From: Nephromyces sp. MM_2019
Taxonomy: Eukaryota > Apicomplexa > Aconoidasida > Nephromycida
Length of the DNA stretch: 64,000 nucleotides
Direction of reading: 5' to 3'
Assembly (NCBI GenBank): GCA_015657535.1
Contig: JADHZB010000690.1
Span: 5,823 to 69,822, forward strand
Part shown: piece by piece, positions 50,998 to 63,820 of the stretch
Layout of the letters: each line of letters opens with the position of its first letter
Numbering within the stretch: position 1 is the first letter of the stretch
Notes under the pieces: generated by a model
The model's database searches: none
What the model saw: the letters and a program-made list of their open reading frames with translations, nothing else
What the model was told of the DNA's origin: nothing
Program-made: the position numbers and the translations under genes

Positions 50998-53867
50998 TTT
51001 CGATACATCAATTGCACGGCTTTACGTGGGCTAAGTGCCGGGGACAAGTTTTAGTAATATAGTCTGCACAGCCTCACTCGCGCTTGCTCTTCCGCTGCTC
51101 ACCACCGCAGCTTTGTGATACCTACTTACCATCGTAGCAGCCAAATACAGGACTAAAGCAGACATCGAATAAGATGGGCCGCGTGTATCATCTATATGAT
51201 TAGACCAATTTTCTGTATACACCTATGTAAGACTTGTGTAATCTATATTTTCGGTTTCTAAATAGTTTAATGTGTTAAATGTTGTCTACAACGCCTAGAG
51301 ATAAGGGGGAAAATATTTTTTAAAAGGAAGAGGACAGTTACTATATACGAAATCAACACCTTCTTGTTCTAGGAGACTGGCACACATTGACGCCTGCCTG
51401 ACTCTTTTAAACACCGTAAACCACTGCATCCAGCCACTAGTACCTAAAAGCATGCCTCCAGGATCAGTGCTATTGAGAAATACGCCATTATGGCGCGTAA
51501 TACAATAGCAATTTCAAGCTAACATACTCCCCCAAGCCTAGTGCCTTGTATATAAATCCACAAGCTAGCCTTCAGCTTACTCAATCTGCAGGATGAGCTC
51601 AGGCGCGTATGTTCAGCCATAAATTAATCATGCAAAGCCCTTTTACGTTGCTGCCCCACAGAAACACCCAAATTTTCGAGTAGAAAGCGAGGGCCTAATG
51701 TGCGTGATCAACTAAAAAATACTTGCCCTTGAAAACGCATTCCGGTAATATGAATTCTGCACGAAACTTTGTGAGTGGACCGCCATTGTGCTTCAGTTCC
51801 AGCATAGAGGCTTGACAAGGAATTTGAGTACGGCTTAATCGTCTACTTCGTTAAGAAGTAAAGATACACCTTCACAATACTTGAGCGATACAGCGGAAAA
51901 ACAAACCACTAGGTAACATTCTTGTTGCAGAATAAAGGGTTAGAAATAAAGACAAATTAAAACGAGCTCCACCAACTCGAAAATTCTCTATATTCAGCGG
52001 GAAAACTGCAGTTAAGCTCGGTACACTCCTTACCTATGTACTGAAAAAGAGTTCGGCAGAAGATATCATGATGTGCAATGATAAGTTTCAAAAGATGTAT
52101 TGAATTCGGATAAATTAAGTTACCAAATGTACTCTCCATCTACTATACATTTTAATCGACGGTGGTAACTCCAGAACATGATATCAAAAGTATGGCATGT
52201 ACAATAGCCACTACTGCATAGAATACATGCTAACAGATTATGATTACAAAGATAAATTTTTTTAGTTACCATAATAGATCCGGAATGGCTAATGTTTCAT
52301 TTAGCCATATTACAGTACATTATCTAATTATATACGGAATTATACCATATATAGAAGGCGAAGAATAAAATATTCCGATTTCTAACACACCAATTCCTAC
52401 AACCTGTTAAAGCATTACATTAAACAATAATGCACAAAGTGACAAGGAGGGCAAAAACATATCATTGCAAAACACGCAGCACTTAAAGCCTTTTCTGATC
52501 ATCTCTTAGATCATGAGGCTAGAAACTATCAAATTGTGCTAATGCAAGCCTCAAAACTTCCTAGATAGCCATGCCCACAAAGTCTTCCGAGATGGAAACC
52601 AACGTTGGCTTAACAATTTGGATTGGAAAAGTTTCAGAAACATAAAATAGCAAAAAATTCAGGTAAAGAGAGCAGGAAACTCTTGTAAAGGCTATTAAAA
52701 CGCTGAAAGCTTATAGTGATGCCTTGTTCATCGTACAAGACGGGAAAGATCAATAAAAAAAACAACTTGTCTCTTTTAACTTCTCCGAAAGCGATATAAC
52801 AAGCTATACGCCCCAGAAAAGCCGATAATGATTTCAGCAGGGAAAATCATATTAAGTTTCAAAAACGATTTAGTAATTCACGTAACGCAGAACCACGCAA
52901 CACGCTTCAAAAAAATGGATAAAAAAGAATTTTGCTGGTAGATATTCTTACGCACGTCCGTAGGGTGTCACATAAACTGACCCCGACCATCTCACCAGTG
53001 TACTACAAAACGACTGAGTGATGAAGCAAAGTATCTTGAAGCTATTTGAAAAAGTAGAAAGGCGCATCGGGAATTGATTAGCAAAGAGTCAAAGAGTCGG
53101 TGTAGTTTCAAACGTCAGAAAAAAAATACCCCAAAACACTAGAGTGAACAAACACTTGCTAAGAAAGATCCAAAGCACAAGCAGGGAGAAACAAGTAGCC
53201 CCTAAAAAGAGGTCGTATGCGATTTGTGAAAATATTCTTATTCCATGAAAAAGATTAAAAAACATCAAATGCATTGCCCTAAAAAAAGAGATGAAAGATG
53301 AGAGCCAAATTAAAATTAAGTGATTTATGCAGCAAGCCTCAAAATGAAAATAAAACAAGATTCTGTGCAGCTCAAGAGATAGTATAGAAAATGTAATGCT
53401 AAAATATTTCTCAGTACATGCACCTCACGCACCGCATCCGAACTTATCGCTAGAAAACAATTGACTATCAAATCGATCTCTTTATACTACATAAGGGATT
53501 GAGCTTCCAATATTAAGTATCAATAGTACATAATACCATTATTCATGGCATAGCACTTTTAGAATGTCGAACTTCTACCTAAAATCAACTAAAATTAGGC
53601 TTTAAGGTGCAAGGCCAACTTGACTAGGCTGCGTATACCAATTATAAATAGCAGAAACCTCGACTACAATACCACTTGAATGAACAAGTTAAAATTAGGC
53701 AAATAACCACAAAAATAGAACCGAAACATATATTTTATAAATGAGCACCCATTATTTCAATAGCCGCTATTATAAAAAAACGTAAGGCTACGGAAACAAG
53801 AACTCAGCGCGAGTTTTAGCATGCTTTTTCAAAATAAAATAATGCCAATGTTCCCGCTTAAGCAGAG
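50998..53867. other. Intergenic region
   Basis: Upstream of the membrane-protein start. Short minus-strand frames at 51222-51031 and 52139-51957 have no motif. From about 52400 the + strand turns A-rich, matching the other minus-strand gene environments. The Phe-rich minus-strand frame at 53358-53089 looks like a T-rich intron or UTR read as protein. Nothing conserved seen. Confidence 0.45.
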
Positions 53868-55540
53868 CTAAATCATCAAGGTAGCGAGAGTTCTCAGTAG
53901 TTGCTCATGCATTTTAAGCAACATGCCATGGGGAGCTTGTTCGTCCGCCCATATACAAAGGATACATTCACCTGGTAGGGCTCCCATACAAGCCCTGCCT
54001 TTCTCACAGTCAACTATGCAAGGATCGAGTTGGGTAGATAGGGAGACGTAGTAAGTAAAAAGACTTACGAGCATGGCAGCCACAGTCTGCAAGCGGGCAT
54101 GCTCAGATTCAACTAGCTCCAAGTTATCAAAGAACCTAAAAGGTTACAGCAAATTCATCGCAGTTTGGAATAGTAGAGCTAAAAAGATGAAGTAAAGATA
54201 AGCCCAAAACATACAATTGGCAAGCTTATAGCAAAATGGACAGGTTGCAAGTTTAATGGGTATATGACATCGTACATTCATGCAATTGAAACCAGATAAT
54301 AGCAAAAAAACCTCAGCAAGAGGCTTGGTTAAGATTAATACATGGTTTTACCATTACACGGGAAAATTTTGGGGACCTACGAAAATTTTGGGGACCTCAC
54401 GAATAAAATTTAGAAGGAAAAGTCACGTAGGTTTCATACGGATCAGCGGCTATATGAAACCGAAAAAATCTAGCAAGCTCGAAACTGGGAGTTAAAAAGC
54501 AATTTCAAAAGCAAAACTATCACGCAGTCAACATTCGAGTAGCGCCAAAATCCAAAGAAAGTATACTGCTCGCGCAAAATAAAATTGCAGGAGGATGATC
54601 ACTCCGTCAGCAGTTCCTTTGCTAGTCACTACTCTATCAAAAAAAGAATTTCTCTTTCTCAGCGCAAGATGTAGGTGCGTCGGAGGTTTAGAAAAGGAGA
54701 TCAAATAAAGTTATACAGGGTGAACGCAGAAGCATTACTGTCAAAAATAATCACATGAGCAGCGAGTTTAGCTTTGTCGTCCGATTGAACACTTTTCTCA
54801 GGCAACAGAGATCCAGAGCCCGAAGAATTTCACGAACCAGAATAACGACAATATAAAAAAGTTCAGAAAGACTTTAAACACATGTCATGAAAAGGTCGGT
54901 ACCTACTATTAAAAATTGAATCATCTTTTACTAACTTCCTTAAAATGAGACTTGTTTCAGCCAGGAAATTGGCCTATGAGGTAACTTACAATAAGGGTAT
55001 AAGCACGATGAAAACACGTACAGCCAAGAACATGAAAGAGCATACGTTTTCAAGTTTTAAAAAAAATTACAAACCAATAAATCATGTAATAGACGACGAA
55101 AATCGTTGAAAAAATCAATACAAGACGAAAATTGATAGGTCGACATGCACGCGATAACGCTTCTAACACTGAAAAGGTTGTCAAGTATATGATCAAAGGA
55201 AACACGTGTCATCACAGCCCAGCCTTCAAGCACGTACGTGGAGATACGTATATTATGACAAGATAACGAAGTTGAAAAAAAGCCTACAGGATGGTGCATC
55301 CGCAAACAAAAGATTGCTCCCTTCATGAAGCTTTAATAATTTTTTCACTAACGCGGGAGTCAGTTGAGAGCTAGTAGCAGGAGTTCCACCAAACGAGTCT
55401 GATACCAACTTTCTCGAGGGGCGTTTCCCACAGGCTAAGATTCCCCCATCCAACATTACAAGCAGGATGTTTCTGACTTGATCTACCGACTCATCCATTT
55501 CATGGGCCAAAAGGGCCTGGAGTTCCTTCATGGCAAGCAT
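53868..55540 (-). CDS. Unknown protein, fragmentary exons
   Basis: Three coding-like pieces on the minus strand. The first opens with ATG at 55540 (MLAMKELQALLAHEMDESVD, then RNILLVMLDGGILACGKRPS) and reads Ser/Thr/Leu-rich sequence to about 55290. The second, near 54800-54745, reads KSVQSDDKAKLAAH before a GTGATT donor. The third follows a CCTTTTAG acceptor at about 54136 and reads FFDNLELVESEHARLQTVAA up to a perfect GTAAGT donor near 54070; a short piece with CEKGRACMGALP follows. Phases between these pieces did not all agree, so the exon borders are provisional. The amphipathic helical look suggests an intracellular protein; no family is recognised. Confidence 0.4.
54366..54406. repeat. 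Short direct repeat, about 20 bp twice
   Basis: Two adjacent copies of AAAATTTTGGGGACCT plus three or four bases. It lies between exon-like pieces of the unknown minus-strand gene and has no recognisable role. Confidence 0.85.
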
Positions 55541-57955
55541 CTTGACAAGCCTTTATGATTCACTTAAGCTACCAGTATAGACAAGAAAGATGGGGCTGAC
55601 TTCGGGTGCTTCTTATGAGCTTAAGCCGTGTTACATTCTCTTGAGTGTGCACATACCTTTAGAATTGTTGAAGACTTTTTAGGCGAAGAGCACTCATTGA
55701 CCTTTGCAGGTGTAGCTGAGATGTCATGCGTGATCGTGGGAAGGTGTTACTGCGCATTTTCTACGAAGATGCCCAACACTGAGTCAAGTAGGCGGATGTA
55801 TCAATGCCTAAAAGAGCAGTGGCTTTACAGCAGTAATGTCTGGTGCAGATATGTTACGGGACTAATTCGATTTAGGTGCGCATCGGGGCTCCTTGCGAAG
55901 GGAACCCACGGTAGCAGTGCTTATTTTGCAGAACACAAGATATGATCGTCTATTCCGTAGGCAGGCTCATCCGTGGCTGCCATTGAAACAACAGTACGCG
56001 ATAGAGCGATCCCAGTTTGGGCGAATCAAAAAATTTTTAGCTAGCTTTGACCTCGCCCGGAGAATCAAGTAATAACTGTAAGCTGCACAAGTTCCAGTCC
56101 TTGTACAATATCAATTAGGTTACTCTACTTCTTAAGTACCACGTGAGTGCATTATCTAGGAGGCTACTTCTATGCAACCGAGGAATTAGTGCCATAATCA
56201 ACAATCCCGTGCTTCTAATTAGTCGTTATAGGAGGCTAAGTCTATGAAACCGACAACTAAGCACCAAAATCAACATTGCCATGCTTCTAAATTGCCATTA
56301 TATAGGAGGCTACGTCTAAGAAACCGACGAATTAGCGACATGATTGATAATGCCATGATTCCCATTTCTTGGAGGCTACTTCTATGAAACCGACGAATTA
56401 GCTCCATAATCAACAATGCCATACTTCTAAATTGCCTCTAATATCCTAGTTTTCTAAAAGAAAATATTACACAATATCAAAGTAAGGAATTTATAACAGA
56501 TGAATGAATTTCATATTATAGAAATAATGAAATGTAAGTGAAATAATACTAATTCATCTCAGCTGTAGATAGACTCGTAGTTTGATCACAAAGGTGTGGC
56601 ATGTACTATATATGTTACCTGAGCAGCTATCCTTAGTTAAGCAGCATCAGCTACGCTTGAAGGTAAACGAAATATCTTGACACAAAAACATTTTCTTTCG
56701 GGTATTGAGGACTGACTGGTATACGTAACATATTCGGTTGACTCACAAAAGTCGGCTACCGCACGTCTATTGCACCCAGCGAAATCCAATTACGAAGCTG
56801 ATAAACGTACAGCTGTAGTTGAAAAGTACTACGTTGGTTTGCTCGTTCATTAGTAGCTTTTAGACGGTACAATGAGGCCACAATGCGGATGCACAAGACC
56901 GCTATAATCGAAGTGCGCTTAGTACCAACTTAATCGCTTTTAGTTGTACGGTGAAGAGGCTTCATTTTACAAGATAACATAAAGCGGTATCATACGTAGT
57001 ACTGCAGGTTTTGAATACAAAAGAAGCTCACCGTTACATCTGGATAGGGAAAAATTTAAGCCGGTGTTTGCGCCGGTGATTGTGACATTGGCTGCTAGAT
57101 TTAAGCTGCATTTTGAATTTTACTGCCATCTTCTGATGAGAATAATCTGGTAAGGAATGCTGCTGGCATGCTATGTAATGAAAGTAGCTATTGGCCGAAT
57201 TAGCGAAGGTGTCCAGCAATTTTTTCTTGAGTTATTTCGAATTTGTTTGTTGCTTCCTCAGTATATTTGAAGATGTCCGCTGCCCTTTAACTCTGCTATT
57301 CACCTTCCTCTTCTTGTTTCTACATTTGGGGAAGCGCATTTGATTGAAGATATTTCCTTTTTCTACACTCGACCACCGCTTAAGCAGTTGTGTACTCTAA
57401 TTGTGCTTAATCGTGTGTTCAGCCCCCTAGTTACTTAATCAGAATAAAGTGAGTGATGTAACAGATGTGATTGAAGAAGATAAGGAGATTATCTATCATG
57501 TATTTTCCTTGTAAAATTCTGGCGCCTATGTCTTTTTGGAAAGAGGCTTTAAGCCCTGTGATAGGGCAAGATTTCGACGTCAAATCATAGCCTTTTTGTC
57601 ATTCATCACGCCAGCTTGCAATCTGGCTACCTCTTTTAATATTTCATCCTCCACTTGGAGCTGCGTTTATCATCGTAGCGCTCGGTTGCTCTACTTTTTC
57701 AACTTTAAAAGCTTGCTAGGAGGGCTATTATGTTTTCTTATCTTTAATTTCCTTGATCACACAGGATGCTTTTAAGAATTCGACGTACGAAATGCTTTTG
57801 GCTCCCCTCTGTAACTTTATCTCTAAGGGTACTTCAGGGGGTTTTTTAATAAGCTTCTGGAAGTCTTTTCAGACTGGCCCGTTATATTCTCTACCCACGA
57901 TATAGGCCTTCGATAGGAATTTAGGTATCAAAGCTTTGTAGCTGGCCTCTTCAAC
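55541..57955. other. Divergent intergenic region upstream of LSG1
   Basis: Separates the unknown minus-strand gene from LSG1 (+), so it should hold both promoters. It contains the degenerate minisatellite at 56159-56447. A + strand frame at 55628-55945 (105 codons, AHTFRIVEDFLGEEHSLTFA) is protein-like but lacks splice or motif support. From about 57240 the texture changes to T-rich, like the LSG1 introns. Confidence 0.45.
56159..56447. repeat. Degenerate tandem repeat, four copies of 66-74 bp
   Basis: Four head-to-tail copies start with GGAGGCTA at 56159, 56231, 56305 and 56371. Each continues with a CTATGAAACCGACGAATTAG-like block and a CAACAATGCCATGCTTCTAA-like block. Copies differ by scattered substitutions and small length changes, so the array is old. 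There are no unique spacers, so it is not a CRISPR-like array. No long frame runs through it. Confidence 0.9.
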
Positions 57956-60900
57956 ATGATTGGTCGCTCGCTGCTTAATCGTCGCTTTCATAAAGATGAC
58001 ATGAGAGCAGCAGTTGCGAATAAGAAGTCACCTGACCTTAGCAAGAGAGATTTCTCCAAGGGTGGTGGTGCTGATTCGAAGCTTTCCTCTCAGTACAGGC
58101 GTGTTGTATCTGCAGTAAATAAACAGCCGGCTCTAAACTCTGATGTTCAAGATGCATCCCCGTTGGACGAGTTTATTGCTGGAGTGCTGGCGTCAAATAG
58201 TGCCTTTCAAGCTCATCGCGGAACTCCCAGCTTGGTGCTCTCAACAGAACCTGTAGTCATTACTGGACAAGACTCTTTGCACAGCCAAGAGAACGGTGTG
58301 CCTGGAGGAAATACGCTTTTAAGGGTCCAAAGACAGGGAGAGGGAATCAAGTTTGACTACGATATCCCAATAGATCTCTTGGGCCTAGTAATTCCGATAC
58401 CCCGAAGGCAGGAATACATTCCAGGAGAAGCTAGTAGGTTTTAGGCACACATCTTACTCCTCTTTTGATGATTTTTGAAACTAAATCAGCTTAACTTTCC
58501 TGCTTCTTCATCTCATAAAAAATTCTGGTGTGTGATTTGCCAGCTACTCCATTCAAAAGCATCCAGTTCTTACGCTGAAAAAATGCCTTTTTTATTGACT
58601 GCACTGTTTCATTGTGTGTTCACGTAGTTTTAAAGCTGGATAACTTTTCTTTCTTCAGTCATTTTCTTTGCGTTCATTTTTTTTAGATAAAACTGAATCA
58701 TCCTCGGGACTTGACTTTGATGAAGAAAAGGTGCAAGAAGAAGAGGTACTTGGTGAATCTTCCTATGCTCTGCAAAAGCATAGGAAGATTCACCAAGTAC
58801 CTGCTATGGACAAGGTTGTTAACGATATTGAAGGCTTATATAGTAAAGAATTGGATATTTTTTATAATTGGCGAAGGTCGCTTCATCTAATGGAAGAGAA
58901 AACTGGTATATATTTGCTTTTTGGGTTAAGCTGTGTGGGATTTAGCCTACAGAATGCATCTTGTTCATGTTTTTTATACATTAAAGAGCACGCTAATATA
59001 TAATCTGCATTCAGTGCTGTTATGCGCTATGCGCTTTTTCTTAAAGCTTCTTTATGAAATACCACATTTAGAGATTATTTTATAATATGAAGACTGTTTT
59101 CAGGGGGAAACTTGAGTCTTTTCCCTAGTTTCTCCCTGATATGTGTGGGTTGGAAGCTTCATTATTAGGGTAATTGAGGCTGAAAAGCTTCTTATCAGCT
59201 TTTTAATCTTTCAAGTTACGGTTTCATCATGTTTCAAATGTTTTTCTATTCTTCATCAATCAGTTAAATCTCAAAGCCTACGCTTCAACTGCTAGTCTGC
59301 TGTTAACTTTTGAAGAAATTTAAAGCTCTCATTTTCCATATTACACACAATCTTTTGTTTTTGCTTTAGAGACACGATACAGTCGCCTAGGTGCTTTTTG
59401 TGCTAATTTTGCGGTGAAAGTTCATCCTACAAGGTCTCTTTGTTTTAAGCTTTGTTCTGCTAGAAGCAGTATGCTGGGGAATTTTTTTTTTGCCTTTTTC
59501 TACCTTTTTCACGGCGTATACTTTTCTTTCTTTTATTAAAGGGTTTGCAATGACACCATACGAGAAGAATATCGAGGTTTGGCGGCAGCTTTGGCGGGTT
59601 GTTGAAAGAAGTGATATTATAGTTGAAGTTTTGGACGGAAGAAATCCTGTATTGTTTCACTCTAAAGACCTTGTGGCTTATGTTGAAAGTTTTGTCTCCA
59701 GGAAGCAGGTATTCATCATGAAGTAAACTTGATGTTTAGGGAGCCTTATCAGACGCACACGCAAACTTGCGAATAAAGCACACACAATATTTCTAATCAA
59801 ACACACAACTTTTTCATGCCTATTTTCGCTATTTCCTGAAAGCGACGCTCTGCTGAATACGAGCTATATTCATCAGGTGAAGGACTTAACAAAGTATTCT
59901 ACTGTTTAACAATAGACTCATGAGCTGTATCGATGGTGTTAGCTTTCGTGGTGCTTTAACACACACACACAGTATTAAAACACACGTCTTGGAAGCAGCT
60001 TATGAACCGTTTGTTCGCTCGATAACTGCGTGCATTTCACTTCTTCATAGTGAAATTTATGTTTGTCGTATATAATATACTCAAAAATTTAGGCTTTAAT
60101 TTTCCATTAATAGTTACTCTCTCAGAGTGGCAGCATCAATATTATCGTAGGTTTAATCTTCAACTCTTTAGACATTGTTTTTTTACGTACTTTTTTGGTA
60201 GTAGCGTTACTCTGCAGCTTAGCTGAAGAAATGTATAAAAAGCAAAAATTTTACCCACAAACACATGTAAACCTTTAAATTTTTTCAAAAATCTTAATAT
60301 GCTAATTTGGCTGCTTTTTTTGGCATTTTTTGAGCTTCATTGCACGATTCTCGAGAGTTTTGCTGGTGTTTGTGGTAATGGTTCTGCCCTTCGTTGAAAT
60401 GAAAGCTTTTAATCGATTTTTCAATATGTAATTCTCGGGAAAAAACTTGAAGATTGCATTGCTTTAGGTTGTGGACGTTTTACTTGCGAATTTCCTTGAT
60501 TTTTGAATTTTTTTATTTAGATTGTCGTGTTGATCAACAAAGCCGATTATTTAAATGCGAGTTTGAAGAGGATGTGGAGGAATTACTTTGAAAAGCAGGT
60601 CAGCAGTGGGCAGGGCTTGTAACTTGATCCAACGAGACATACAGATCTTCGTGGAATTGTTTTATTGATGGTTTTTCTCTTTGTATAGTTAGCATGTTCT
60701 GTGGTTGTATTTTTTGAAACCATGCAGTAAGGGTAAACAAGAAGTGGGCATTTTTGCAAATATTTCAGTGTGAGTTTACGAATAATTCTCTCAATCTGTG
60801 TGTGTGTTTGAGGGTACTTTCGCGAATATGTTCACTGAGTTTCACAGCGTGTGTGTGTGATGTTACCCTTTTTTTTGTCTTGCTTCTTATGAGATGCCTA

Positions 60901-63820
60901 TATAGTGTTGGAATATAATATCATATCACTTTTACTTGTATAGATGATCTATATTTGCTGTTTTTTATTATTATGCTTGCAATCTGAGCAAATTTAACAT
61001 TGCTGAAGATCACTACATATATTTTTATCCAAAGTTTGATTTTATTAGGAAAAGAGTTTCAAGTATTGTCTATTTTTAAAGTATAAATATATAAAGTATC
61101 TGGAAGCCTTCATATAGCTTTTTTATAAATTTTTTGTTTAAATTTGATTGCTTTAAGACACTCTTTTCTCGCTGTTTTTCATGTTTCTCCAGGGCATCAG
61201 AGTTTACTTCTTTTCTGCTTTATGGGAATTGATTCGGCAAGGAAAGGTGGAGATTGAAGACAAAGTACAAGAGATTGTAGGAGGATTTAGAGATGAGTCT
61301 GTACACACAAAGGCACGTGCTACTGCCTAAATTTTATGTTTTTATCATATTTCTTTGCTAGAGTTAGTCAAATATTGATGTTTTTCAAAGCATTGGAAAG
61401 TTTTAATGTGGGCATAAAAACCAGTATTGAAATATTCCCTCTGAAGAAACAGCTTCTATGAAATCTTCATATTGCGATAGAGTGCTTATGTTGTATAGTA
61501 TTCATTAGATAAGGTAGCGATGATAATTTCATACTTGAATTTTTAGCTGAAAATATGGAGATACGTTAGATATATTGTGTTAAAGGCGATTCTATAAGTT
61601 TCATCCCTGCCTCCGTTTTGATGAGTAGACACGCGTGTATATACACTAGTATTTTCACGCAGCTTTTTGTGGGGTAATCTTTAGTTATAGCGAGGTAGCT
61701 GAAGGGTTTCAGTTTTTTGTTTGCTGAGCCATAAAGGCAGTCTTGTTATACAGTACGTCTTTGGAAATTTCATGCCTGTGGATTGGTTTTGTAGGTTTTT
61801 TGTTTAGTTTGTGGGTATTTTCACCAAATAAAAAATGAGAAGAGCATTGAAATATCTTCAAACACCAGCCATATTCATAGTATGAGGCATCGCGAGGTTA
61901 CTTCTTTGGAGCTATTTATGGCTTCTAAAGCCTATATTTGGATGATGCACTCTTAGATTTTGGTATTTATAAGTTTTTATTGGCCGTGCTTGGCGGGAAG
62001 CTGCACACGATGTTATCTTGCTCAGCGTGGTAATATTTTTGTGCATATATATCATAGCTTTTTTAACCTTTTCTTGCCTTGAAGGCAAGTCTGATAGAAC
62101 TTTTGAATTGGCTATAATCACTAGTGATTGAGAGAGCCTTCCACTGAGACTCTTATTCCATTTTTATTCGATTTTTTATGGCGTTTTAAAGGCTCTTTAA
62201 TTTATTTGCTTCTTTTATTTCCCTTGTTTTAAGTGCTTCCGCAACTATGTCTTGAGGTTTCATACCTTCTCAGGTGTTACCTTCACGACTTTTTCAGCGA
62301 TTTTGACGATGTTTTTTGATAGCTATACTTCGCATTATGTGTGTCGACAAATAATCACTCTCTTTAGTCTGAGAGGGTTGAATCGATATTTTGCTGGGAA
62401 ATTTTTGAATTTCAAGGGAAAATTTATGCGAATTTTTGTGAGACATACGCCTATTTTTTTACACACCTACTTCCACTGGGTGATCCATTCTCGTGATATC
62501 CTTACAGGATGAACTACCTGGTACTCTGTGCAATGCTGTAACTGAGTCGAATCATGAAGACAAGGAAAAACTCGATACTAGTTGTGTGTGCGAAAAAAAT
62601 GATGGAAGTGATATTGAATATAAGCCAGACGATGAACTCAGCCGAGATAATGGAATTGATGATGAAAAGAATCCAAATATTGCTTCTTATAGTACTAATG
62701 ATGCTAGCAATCCCATTTTTGACGTACCTCCAACTTTGAATGCTAGAGACTTCTTGTCAGAGATACAGAGCGTCGCCTGCGAACTTCTATCTGATGAACA
62801 GCCACGATCTATTGGTGGATTCTCAAATCCTAGGAGAGATGAAATTCTGCTCAAAATTGATGAAAATATGCAGGAAAGATCAGGTGTTTCTTCCTCACAG
62901 TCTCATTCGGAGGAGAGATTGGCTTCGCATCAGGAAGTACGTTTTGTTTTAGGGCTTGTTGGATTTCCAAACGTTGGAAAATCTTCGGTAATTAATTCTC
63001 TTTTGGGTGCAAAGAGAGTCGCTGTCAGTCGTCAACCTGGGAAAACGAAGCATTTTCAGAGTTTTCAGCTTCCAGACTACCCAAATATCACGCTGTGCGA
63101 TTGCCCAGGTTTGTGTGCTATGCATATTTGGTAGGATCTATTGTGTATGTATTCTTTTGTGTGGAAAAATAGCGTTTTCTAGCGGTGTATTCAGCCGTAT
63201 TGGTTGAGGTTTCATGTGTGGTAGGGAGGTATATTTTTTGCTGGGAGCATACGAAACAACGCCAAAGAAATTTTCAATATATAGTCACTGGATAAACTGC
63301 ATTTGAGATGCTTTATAGGGTAGCTATAAAGTAGCTTATGCTTTACTTGTTTCTATGGCTATACGATATACCTGGTTGCTCGGTAAAGCTATTCGGTCAG
63401 ATTTTTATCCTGTTTTCTGTGAGTTTTGCGAGTTCCATGCTAAATGTTAGCAGGTTTTTTAAGGGCATATTCACTGTATTTTGTATTTTTTGTTTATATC
63501 CCTTGCTGCTATTGATTTAATCGTATTTTAGGTAGGGATTTGGGAGCAAAGTTTTTGAGTCTTCTTCTTTCTCTATATTGAGTGGTATACCTGTAGTGCT
63601 TATTGGATTGTTTTAAAAAGATAGTACTTTTAGTATAATGAAATTTTTTGTTATTGTAGCTCTAATTTTAGCTTTAAATTTCCTCTGATAACTCATGCTA
63701 AAATCTTGCAAAATGAGACCGACTAGTCTCCTTGTGCTTCACAGGATTGGTTTTCCCTTCCATAATCTCAAGCAAATATCATCTTCTCATCAATGGAATT
63801 ATATCAATCGACCATTTTAG
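57956..63820 (+). CDS. LSG1: Large-subunit ribosome-assembly GTPase LSG1, 3' end outside window
   Basis: Cytoplasmic circularly permuted GTPase that releases NMD3 from the pre-60S subunit. Seven exons join in phase: 57956-58433, 58687-58905, 59542-59708, 60521-60598, 61193-61300, 62508-63108 and 63745-63820 (575 residues so far). N-terminus MIGRSLLNRRFHKDD; then IPIPRR and FYNWRRSL, the family's pre-GTPase signature; then TPYEKNIEVWRQLWRVVERS. GTPase motifs are in permuted order: G4 NKAD (about 294-297), G5 FFSAL (about 322), G1 GFPNVGKSS (about 502-510), the G2 region PGKTKHFQ and G3 DCPG, then LVFPSI and GIISIDHFR. A 150-residue acidic Ser-rich insert lies between G5 and G1, as is usual in LSG1. 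Introns are 250-1200 bp, T-rich with TGTGTG words. Exon 2 holds a perfect inverted repeat. Confidence 0.93.
58744..58802. repeat. Perfect 26-bp inverted repeat with 7-nt loop inside LSG1 exon 2
   Basis: Left arm 58744-58769 and right arm 58777-58802 are exact reverse complements, separated by CTGCAAA. It lies wholly within coding sequence and encodes VLGESSYALQKHRKIHQVPA in the variable linker just before the FYNWRRSL motif. It keeps the reading frame open and would fold into a very stable mRNA hairpin. Confidence 0.97.

Noticed and set aside
52400..53700. Phe/Leu-rich membrane protein on the minus strand
   Set aside because: The frame follows from T-rich intergenic or intronic DNA; no splice context and no helix spacing beyond composition.
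56159..56447. CRISPR array
   Set aside because: The whole 66-74 bp unit repeats, with drift throughout; there are no constant repeats with unique spacers, and the DNA is eukaryotic.
58744..58802. Transcription terminator or tRNA-like structure
   Set aside because: The stem is a perfect uninterrupted hairpin within a coding exon of a protein gene, without T tract or cloverleaf arms.
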